DNA of 53,233 nucleotides from Halioglobus sp. (lineage in GTDB: Bacteria; Pseudomonadota; Gammaproteobacteria; Pseudomonadales; Halieaceae), in the NCBI GenBank assembly GCA_020443425.1, contig JAGRIE010000027.1:1-53233 (forward strand), given 5' to 3'. The position numbers and the translations under genes are program-made. Shown here in pieces: positions 7,756 through 14,101 of the stretch. The stretch's first letter is position 1; the number at the start of each line of letters is the position of its first letter. The notes beneath the pieces are model-generated. The model was not told the DNA's origin. It worked only from the letters and a program-made list of their open reading frames with translations, and made no database searches.

Positions 7756-8535
7756 ATGGCGAGAGTGGCAAACAAAGTGGCGCTGGTCACCGGTGGCGCA
7801 TCGGGTCTCGGGCTGGCGTCGGCGCAGCGTCTGGCAGAAGAGGGGGCGATCGTCGTGATTGCCGACATCAACCGCGAGTTGGGGGAGGCCGCCGCCAGCG
7901 ATATTCCCGGTGCGCAGTTTGCACTGCTGGATGTCTCCGACGAGGCGAGCTGGAGCGCGCTGATCGACAGCATTGTGGCGCAGCACGGCCGCCTCGATGT
8001 GCTGCTCAACAGCGCTGGCGTCGTGCGCCTCGCGAGCATCGAAGAGACCACCGAGGAGATCTGGCGGCTCGTCAACGCGGTGGGGACCGACGGTACGTTC
8101 TACGGTTGCAAACATGCGCTGCGAGTGATGAAGCCCGCCGGGAGCGGCTCGATTATCAATATGTGCTCCACCGCCAGCATCCAGGGCGGCCCCGGGATTT
8201 TCGCCTACGCCGCCTCCAAGAGCGCCATCCGCGGGATCACCAAATCGGTGGCGGTACTCAGCGCCCAGAGCGGTTACGGGGTGCGCTGCAATTCGATACA
8301 CCCCGGGAATATGCGCACACCGATGTTGCAGGGCGTGCAGGACATTGTGCTGGAGAACGATCCGGAGGCGGCGCAGGCGATGGAGAACATCTGGGTGGGG
8401 GAGCCGGTCGATGTCGCCAATATGGTGCTGTTCCTGGCGTCCGATGAATCCAGGGCGGTGAACGGCGCGGCGCTGGTGGTCGATAATACCACAACCATCA
8501 CTGAGGGCGTGGTGCCCCGGACTGTCACCCAATAA
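7756..8535 (+). CDS. SDR family NAD-dependent dehydrogenase, hydroxysteroid-dehydrogenase-like
   Basis: A 259-residue classical SDR. The motifs are TGGASGLG (12-19), Asp37 at the end of beta-2 (indicating NAD preference), NSAG, Asn107, Ser138, Tyr151 and Lys155 (YAASK). The overall pattern, including VTGGASGLGLA and the NSIHPGNMRTPM segment, resembles 3-beta/17-beta and 3-alpha/20-beta hydroxysteroid dehydrogenases and cyclohexanol-type dehydrogenases. GGAGAGAGGGAG precedes the ATG. It is the first gene of a rightward unit with the NTF2-like gene at 8551 and is divergent from the PNPOx-like gene, with the palindrome at 7638-7659 likely controlling one or both. Substrate assignment is not possible from sequence alone. 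Confidence 0.9.
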   Translation: MARVANKVALVTGGASGLGLASAQRLAEEGAIVVIADINRELGEAAASDIPGAQFALLDVSDEASWSALIDSIVAQHGRLDVLLNSAGVVRLASIEETTEEIWRLVNAVGTDGTFYGCKHALRVMKPAGSGSIINMCSTASIQGGPGIFAYAASKSAIRGITKSVAVLSAQSGYGVRCNSIHPGNMRTPMLQGVQDIVLENDPEAAQAMENIWVGEPVDVANMVLFLASDESRAVNGAALVVDNTTTITEGVVPRTVTQ

Positions 8536-8550
8536 TAAAGAGGAATCGCT

Positions 8551-9063
8551 ATGTCGAATACGGACACTACCCTGCTGATCAGGAATGCGTTGATCGATAA
8601 CTACAACGGCTACGCGGAGGGACTGGACAGCAAGAACTGGCCGCTGGTGCGCGCCTGTTTCGCCGATGAGGTGCTGATCGATTACGGTGATATCAGCGCA
8701 CCCACAGGGGCGCCCGAAGTCCCGCGACGAGCGGACGACTGGATGAAAAACCTGCAGGCTGTGATCAATGGCTTTGATATCACCCGGCACGCCATCACCA
8801 ATCACCGCTTTACCATCACTGATGAGCAGGTCAGCTGCCGCGCCTACCTCAGGGCCGATCACATCATTTTTGCCAATCCCGCCGTGCCTGCGATCGGCCC
8901 CGAGGAAATGGTGACGGTGGTGGGTGAGTACACCAACACCTACCAACAGCTGGACGGTGTCTGGAAGATCTGTAAATCCGAACTGCGGGTGGACTGGTCG
9001 GAGGGCAATATCAGCCTGCTCGCGACCGCGACTGAGCGCGCTCCCGCCTACCGCGGTTCCTGA
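8551..9063 (+). CDS. SnoaL-like NTF2-fold protein
   Basis: A 170-residue protein of the SnoaL_4 type. An N-terminal helix pair (about 8-35) is followed by the FADEVLIDYGD segment and a curved beta sheet ending in WKICKSELRVDWSEGN. It lacks the EDPxG signature seen in the protein at 6652, so its catalytic chemistry is unclear. Family members include polyketide cyclases, dehydratases and small subunits of ring-hydroxylating dioxygenases. The ATG lies 15 bp after the SDR stop with AAGAGGA upstream, so the two genes are co-transcribed. Confidence 0.82.
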   Translation: MSNTDTTLLIRNALIDNYNGYAEGLDSKNWPLVRACFADEVLIDYGDISAPTGAPEVPRRADDWMKNLQAVINGFDITRHAITNHRFTITDEQVSCRAYLRADHIIFANPAVPAIGPEEMVTVVGEYTNTYQQLDGVWKICKSELRVDWSEGNISLLATATERAPAYRGS

Positions 9064-9073
9064 GCACCTGGCG

Positions 9074-9286
9074 CTAGCCCTGCCGGAAGCGGAATACCGG
9101 ACGGTCGATGAATCGGTTGATCCTATCCGCAAATGCCCGAACCAACAGCAGGGACCCCTCGCAGGTCAGGCGGTTGTTATCCCGGTACAGTACAACCGCA
9201 ACCTTCAGGTACAGGCATTTCCGATCGCAGAACGGCAGGCTGGAATCGAGAAACAACGCACGATCCGGGTATCCGGCGCGAAACAT
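9074..9286 (-). pseudogene. Remnant of the C-terminal SGNH domain of an acyltransferase
   Basis: A 70-codon minus-strand frame resembles the last block of OafA-type acyltransferases with a fused SGNH hydrolase. It has two cysteines (FCDRKC), then LYRDNNRLTCEGSLLL, matching the usual C...C...LYxDxNHLSxxG ending. The catalytic His of DxNHL is Arg here (CGC, one transition from CAC). No N-terminal acyltransferase helices or GDS block are found upstream; the neighbour at 9314 is a different membrane protein. It is best read as a decayed tail of an O-antigen or polysaccharide acetylation gene. The similarity judgement is by eye. Confidence 0.5.
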
Positions 9287-9313
9287 CGCATCGCTTTCTT
9301 TTGTCCGGGTGGG

Positions 9314-11056
9314 TCAAGCCCGTCCACCGCTCGGCAACCGGCATGCGACGTCGGGTCCCAGTGCGGCCTCAAAAACCAGCTGCAGTGGTAAGTCACCGAG
9401 GCTGCCGCGGAAATACCCGGTCCAGACAGTGTCATCCCACACCAGTTTCGCAATCGTAGTGGGCTCTTTGGGATTTGGGTACAGGTAGCCATAGAGGCCA
9501 TGGCCGTCGCTGATACGGGCTCGCCTGAAGCGCTGCAGCCGCTTGCCCTCAACGGTCAGCTTGATGCGCCGCAGCTGGTCCGGTCTGCCGCGGTCGGGGC
9601 CGACTCTGATCCGCATAAACTCGCAGTTCTGCAGTGGGCGATCGCCAGTATCCGGATCGGGGGCGTCGCGCTTCCCCAGCGGGGTGTGCTCGATCAGGAA
9701 GCGCTCAAACGCGATGTAATCGGGTGAAAATCGCCTGCCGCTGAACCGGGGGTCCCTGAAGTTGGGCGCTCCCAAGCGCGTCGTTATCTCCGTCTCGGTC
9801 GCGTAGAGATGCTTTTTCACACCCGCCATCAGGTTAAACCCGGTTTCTTGGTAGAAAATAAAAGCGGGTGCCAGCAACAGCAGCAGCATAACAGCGACGC
9901 GGGCCAGCGGTTTGCGCCCGACCGGGATGCTGTGTAGCAGCAACCCTGTAATACTCAGCCAGTACAGCATCACGATTGTCTGGTATCGATGCACTGTCGG
10001 GTCCGAGAAGCTTCTGCCGACGAAGCATGCGATGGCAGTGCCGAGGCAGATTGTGGCCATTGCCAGATAGAACGTTTCAGCCTCGCCCCCTGTGGTTTCG
10101 GTGGAGCAGCGTCGGCGCACGGTGTTCACCCATCCGTAGATAACCAGACATAGTGATGGAGCCAGAAAAAGATAGGGCAGCGGTGAGGAAGTGGCTGAAA
10201 GTGGTGAGGTCAGAAAGGCCACCACGTACTCCGGCAGTCGCTCCCTCTTATCAAATACGGATAGTAACTGCGCTCCCAGCGATAAGTGGACACTGGTGCC
10301 GGACAGCGTTTCCAGTACCAGTTCCTCCCCGGATTTCACCTGCTGTAAATAGAGTATGACGAAGGGCAGCATCAACACAGGAACCCACAGCGCCTGCCGG
10401 TTGCGGTAGCGCAGTGCCAACACCGAGATGACGAGGCATGTGATCACACCGGAAAATACGCTGTAGGCAGCCAGTACGGCAAAAAAGCATGCGCTGAGGG
10501 CTCTTGCTGCCGTCAGTTCCCGCACCGGGAACAGCATCAGGTAAACGCTCAGTGCACTGCATGCAGCGCAGATGTACCACAATGCATTGATCGGAAACAC
10601 GAGGTTGTAAGTCTGTGTGTAACTGCAGGTGTAGATCAGCGCCATACCGAGCATGAAAACACTGACACCTGCCCGGTCCGCTGTGCCAAGCCGTGCCACC
10701 CTGAAATAGAGGTAGCACAGCACGGCAATGCTCAACCAGCTACCGAGGTAAAACAAAGAGTTATCACCGTCGAGGTAGCGGTACTCCAGCGCCATCAACA
10801 GGCGGCCGACAGCGACCCTGTGCGCACTGGCATGCGGCGAGACCCAGTCTTGGAACGGCACGCCGCCCCAGCCGCTGTCGATAAATGCCTGCACGACGGG
10901 CAGCAGTCTTAGCGTGTCTTGAATAGGGATATCGATGTGGAACCTGGCCCAGAAAAACGCACTGAACAGCAGTGACAGCGCGCCGCAAGCAACGCTTGCG
11001 GCAACAAGGCATCTCTGGAGCGTGGGCGCTACTGCTAAAGTTTTGTAGGCGTTCAC
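9314..11056 (-). CDS. Polytopic membrane protein of unknown function
   Basis: A 580-residue integral membrane protein with about ten hydrophobic segments (for example LVAASVACGALSLLFSAFFW near the N-terminus and VAVMLLLLLAPAFIFY in the C-terminal half). A soluble C-terminal tail of about 150 residues follows, rich in Arg and Pro. The first loop contains DIPIQDTLRLLP and the second DWVSPHASAHR, a charged patch after TM1 that recalls GT-C glycosyltransferases, but I cannot assign a family. The start is the GTG at 11056. The adjacent decayed acyltransferase tail suggests a role in modifying a surface polysaccharide; this is inference from context. Confidence 0.7.
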   Translation of the reverse strand: MNAYKTLAVAPTLQRCLVAASVACGALSLLFSAFFWARFHIDIPIQDTLRLLPVVQAFIDSGWGGVPFQDWVSPHASAHRVAVGRLLMALEYRYLDGDNSLFYLGSWLSIAVLCYLYFRVARLGTADRAGVSVFMLGMALIYTCSYTQTYNLVFPINALWYICAACSALSVYLMLFPVRELTAARALSACFFAVLAAYSVFSGVITCLVISVLALRYRNRQALWVPVLMLPFVILYLQQVKSGEELVLETLSGTSVHLSLGAQLLSVFDKRERLPEYVVAFLTSPLSATSSPLPYLFLAPSLCLVIYGWVNTVRRRCSTETTGGEAETFYLAMATICLGTAIACFVGRSFSDPTVHRYQTIVMLYWLSITGLLLHSIPVGRKPLARVAVMLLLLLAPAFIFYQETGFNLMAGVKKHLYATETEITTRLGAPNFRDPRFSGRRFSPDYIAFERFLIEHTPLGKRDAPDPDTGDRPLQNCEFMRIRVGPDRGRPDQLRRIKLTVEGKRLQRFRRARISDGHGLYGYLYPNPKEPTTIAKLVWDDTVWTGYFRGSLGDLPLQLVFEAALGPDVACRLPSGGRA

Positions 11057-11245
11057 GAAGCTGCGCTTCTTCTGGTTATTCTATCTATAGGTGAAACCTG
11101 CAATCCAGGGCCAGCCTAGCGTGAAATACCGCGAAATTGAACTGCTTTCTGTGCGCCGAATCTCATGCCAGCAAGATTCCACATGCCGGAGGTGGTCGGT
11201 GGGGGTGATCCTGGTGTCTGGAGCGCGGCAGGCCGTGAGCCCGCC

Positions 11246-12622
11246 TCAGTCCTCGCTGCTGCCCTGGCTGCTCGCGGGCAGGCGCACGGTGACGCGTAAG
11301 CCGGTGCCGGTGTTCTGCGCCTCCACTTCACCACCGTGCTGCAGCAGGGCTCGCCTGGCGATGGCGAGGCCCAGACCGTAGCCACCGGACTCGCGCGTAC
11401 GCGCGGTGTCCACGCGGTAGAATTCGCCGAATATGGATTGCAAGTCGGAGTCGGGCACGCCTGGCCCCCTGTCCTCAATCGTCACGGTATATGAGTCCGG
11501 CCCGGATGCCAGCGATACTGAGACCTCGCTGTTGCTGCCGGTGTGGTGCAGCGCATTGCGCAGGATATTGTCAAAGCTCTTGTGCAACAGGTCGCCGGCG
11601 CTGTCGACGATTGCCTGTGGTGTGTCGGTGCTGAAGCCGAAGGTTTTTCCCTCGCCCTGTCCCTCGAAGTTGGCATCCTCGCACAGCTGCTGCAGCAGTG
11701 AGACCAGGTCGATATGGCTGTCCATAGTCAGGGCCTGTGGCTGCGTCGACAGCAGTTGCCCGATCAGGTCCTCGAGGCGCTCTGCCTCCTGTTCGATGCG
11801 CAGCAGGTAGTCGGCGCTGTTATCGGGCTTCTCCTGTGCCAGCACCAGCGCGATACGCAGGCGCGCCAGCGGTGACCGCAATTCATGGGAGACATCGCCC
11901 AACAGCCGCTTCTGCGCCTGGATACGCGCCTGCAACTGCTCTGCCATGGTGTTGAAGTCACGCGCCAGTTCGTCGGTCTCATCACCGCCTGTCTCGCGCA
12001 CCTGCAAGCGCGTATCCAAATCGCCGTTGGCCAGTCGCCTTGATGCCAGTCGTAAATCTTTCAGCCGGTTGGTCATCAGGCGGGACAGGCCGAAACAGAT
12101 CAGCCCGCTGATCACCACTGCCAGCACAATGCGCAGCATCAGGTTGTCACCCAGTGCATTGAGGATAACACCGCGCTGTGACGGGAACACAAACACGGCG
12201 TATACCGCTCCCTCATAGGGGCGATAGATGCGGTAGACGACCATGCGGTCCTTCGGAGAACCCAGCATCGATTTGTCGGGGTCGGCGCGCAGTCGACTCG
12301 CGATCTCTGCGACCCTGTCTGGCACCTCGCGCTGCAGCAGGTCGCTGTCCTCGCGCGTCACCAGGTAGATATCGATATCGTGTTTGCTGCGGATATCGTC
12401 CACTGCTGCCAGCAGGGCCTTGCCCTTGAGATTCTCCAGCGAGTAGATCGTGCGGAGCAGGAAACGATGTGGCGGCCCCGGTCTGCCGTGATCGCCCCAT
12501 TCGCGCCCGGGTGGCAGCGAGTCGAAATAATTGGAGGCCAGCATCCAGCTCCCCAGGATGGTGATGGACATCAACCAGAAGCCGATAAACATCCTCAGGA
12601 ACAGGTTGCCTCGCAGTCGCAT
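11246..12622 (-). CDS. cpxA: Envelope-stress sensor histidine kinase, CpxA-like
   Basis: A 458-residue two-helix membrane sensor kinase. TM1 lies at about 9-30 and the periplasmic sensor at 31-155. TM2 at about 161-181 is followed by a HAMP linker (about 182-234). The HisKA domain has the phosphorylated His247 in DVSHELRSPLAR. The ATPase has the N box (NILRNALHHT), DRGPGVP and GYGLGLAI. The gene starts 3 bp after the response regulator stop, and a CpxP/Spy-type gene is divergent from the pair, the arrangement of the Cpx envelope-stress system. CpxA phosphorylates CpxR when envelope proteins misfold and acts as a phosphatase otherwise. The name rests on domain layout and synteny. Confidence 0.88.
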   Translation of the reverse strand: MRLRGNLFLRMFIGFWLMSITILGSWMLASNYFDSLPPGREWGDHGRPGPPHRFLLRTIYSLENLKGKALLAAVDDIRSKHDIDIYLVTREDSDLLQREVPDRVAEIASRLRADPDKSMLGSPKDRMVVYRIYRPYEGAVYAVFVFPSQRGVILNALGDNLMLRIVLAVVISGLICFGLSRLMTNRLKDLRLASRRLANGDLDTRLQVRETGGDETDELARDFNTMAEQLQARIQAQKRLLGDVSHELRSPLARLRIALVLAQEKPDNSADYLLRIEQEAERLEDLIGQLLSTQPQALTMDSHIDLVSLLQQLCEDANFEGQGEGKTFGFSTDTPQAIVDSAGDLLHKSFDNILRNALHHTGSNSEVSVSLASGPDSYTVTIEDRGPGVPDSDLQSIFGEFYRVDTARTRESGGYGLGLAIARRALLQHGGEVEAQNTGTGLRVTVRLPASSQGSSED

Positions 12623-12625
12623 CGC

Positions 12626-13324
12626 TCAGTTCTCGCCTGTGCCCAGCCGGAACTGGTAGCCACTGCCGCGGACGCTGACGATCAGGTTGTCGCCGCCGAG
12701 TGCGGACAGCTTCTTGCGTATTTTACTGATGTGCACATCAATGCTGCGATCGTACGCCGACAGCTCTCGGCCCAGCGCGCGCTGGCTGAGCATCTCCTTG
12801 CTCACGACCCTGCCGGCATTGCTGACCAGCACCTGCAGTACATTGAACTCGGTGCTGGTCAGCTGCAGGTCTGTGCCCGCAAATGTGGCGCTGCGGTCCG
12901 CGGCGTTCATCGCAGTCAGGCCCGCCGCCAGTGTGGCCTCGGTCGCGTCCTCCACAGCCGGTTTTGCGCGTCGCAGGATGGCGCGTAACCGGGCCGCGAG
13001 TTCGCGCGGATTGCAGGGCTTGGGAAGGTAGTCATCCGCACCCAGTTCCAGCCCGAGTATACGGTCGGTGTCCTCGCCGCGGGCAGTGAGCATCAGTATC
13101 GGAGTGGAGCTGAACTGGCGCACCTGACGCAGCACATCCAGGCCCTGCAGGCCGGGCAGCATGATGTCCAGCACGATGGCGTCGTGATGCTGGACGCGAC
13201 AGTGCGCGACAGCTTCGGCGCCGTCGTGGATTGCCTCGATATCGAAGCCCTCCATCGACAGGTAGTCGGAAAGCAGCGCGCACAGCTCCTTGTCGTCGTC
13301 GATAATCAGTACATTGTTGCCCAT
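12626..13324 (-). CDS. cpxR: Envelope-stress response regulator, CpxR-like (OmpR family)
   Basis: A 232-residue OmpR/PhoB-type regulator. The receiver has acidic pocket residues near 9-11, phospho-acceptor Asp53 (VLDIMLPG), Thr80 and Lys102 (PKP). A winged-helix domain occupies about 130-230 (recognition region RSIDVHISKIRKKL, then GSGYQF). The start is the ATG at 13324, since the receiver begins immediately with NVLIIDDDKE; an upstream start would add an unconserved extension. It is the first gene of the cpxRA operon, divergent from cpxP. Candidate self-binding sites lie in the shared intergenic region. Confidence 0.9.
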   Translation of the reverse strand: MGNNVLIIDDDKELCALLSDYLSMEGFDIEAIHDGAEAVAHCRVQHHDAIVLDIMLPGLQGLDVLRQVRQFSSTPILMLTARGEDTDRILGLELGADDYLPKPCNPRELAARLRAILRRAKPAVEDATEATLAAGLTAMNAADRSATFAGTDLQLTSTEFNVLQVLVSNAGRVVSKEMLSQRALGRELSAYDRSIDVHISKIRKKLSALGGDNLIVSVRGSGYQFRLGTGEN

Positions 13325-13388
13325 GGGTTGATCCCGTAAAAGGTTTTCCGATGAGAGTGTGAACAAACCGTGGAGCGTTGTCACCCGG

Positions 13389-13445
13389 CTTAACCCACGG
13401 CAGCCGTTCTTAACATTTCTTTACGCCGCCGGGGCAGAGCTTAAC
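13389..13445. promoter_or_regulatory. Three spaced CTTAAC repeats and a CpxR-like box between cpxR and cpxP
   Basis: Within the 219-bp divergent region CTTAAC occurs at 13389, 13409 and 13440 on the same strand, spaced 20 and 31 bp, which is about two and three helical turns. The middle copy is part of 13410-13424, which on the minus strand reads GTAAA-N5-GTTAA. That is one mismatch from the GTAAA-N5-GTAAA consensus known for E. coli CpxR. A further GTAAA is at 13336. The layout is what helical-phase binding of a response-regulator dimer would need to control both genes. Confidence 0.6.
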
Positions 13446-13543
13446 AGCGCTGTGGCCGTATGATTATTCACGTCAAGCGGCGTACCGACCAAGGCTACAC
13501 CGCCAGCACTGTGAATTACTTTCAATGCTCAGGAGAATGCAGC

Positions 13544-14011
13544 ATGAACAAAACACTGAAAAAGGTTCTTATGGGTGTTGTCGCACCCGCGTTAGCCACA
13601 CTATTTGTCGCCGCGGCCGGTTGGTCCATGCCGCCCGGGGACACCCCGCCCGATCCGCAGCGCAGGGCGGCGCACCTGGCGGAGGTACTGGAACTGACTG
13701 ATGAGCAAACCGTTGCTGTGCAGACGTTGATGACCGCTTCGTTTGAGCAGGCGGAGGACGACAGGGAGCGTTTGCACAGCCTGCGCTCGCAACTGCTCGA
13801 CCAGCCGGCCGCATTTGACGCCAGTACCGCGCAGGCGACTGCGGATGAGATCGGCCAGATCACCAGCCGTATGATGTACCGCATGGCCAGTACCCGCGCT
13901 GAAATCTACCAGTTGCTCACCGATGAGCAGAAAGAAATCATGGACCAGATGGGCGAGCGCAAAGGTAAACGCGGCGACAAACGTCGCGGTCACGACGGCC
14001 CGATGTTCTAA
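13544..14011 (+). CDS. cpxP: Periplasmic Spy/CpxP-family stress protein
   Basis: A 155-residue exported protein. The signal peptide covers about residues 1-29 (KKVLMGVVAPALATLFVAAAG). The mature part is helical with two LTxxQ motifs, LTDEQ at 51-55 and 125-129, the hallmark of the Spy/CpxP family. It ends in a basic, Gly/His-rich tail. CpxP relatives bind the sensor domain of CpxA as a feedback inhibitor and act as weak periplasmic chaperones. The ATG at 13544 follows AGGAG. Divergence from cpxRA and the candidate CpxR sites indicate stress induction. A clear terminator follows. Confidence 0.85.
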   Translation: MNKTLKKVLMGVVAPALATLFVAAAGWSMPPGDTPPDPQRRAAHLAEVLELTDEQTVAVQTLMTASFEQAEDDRERLHSLRSQLLDQPAAFDASTAQATADEIGQITSRMMYRMASTRAEIYQLLTDEQKEIMDQMGERKGKRGDKRRGHDGPMF

Positions 14012-14045
14012 CGCATTCTGGTAATCCCCGTTACCAGGTCCCTTT

Positions 14046-14069
14046 GGGCGGCGCAAGCCGCCCTTTTTT
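14046..14069 (+). terminator. Rho-independent terminator after cpxP
   Basis: GGGCGGC, a GCAA tetraloop and GCCGCCC form a perfect 7-bp stem directly followed by six T residues, 35 bp after the cpxP stop. It also separates this gene from the convergent protease gene ending at 14102. Confidence 0.9.
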
Positions 14070-14101
14070 GTGTCGGCGCAAGCGCCAGTGGCTGCGTCGC
14101 G

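Noticed and set aside
7672-9132. A 486-residue minus-strand frame opposite the SDR and SnoaL-like genes
   Set aside because: Long antisense frames are common in GC-rich coding DNA; the plus strand encodes two clear protein families with ribosome sites, and the antisense protein has no recognisable fold.
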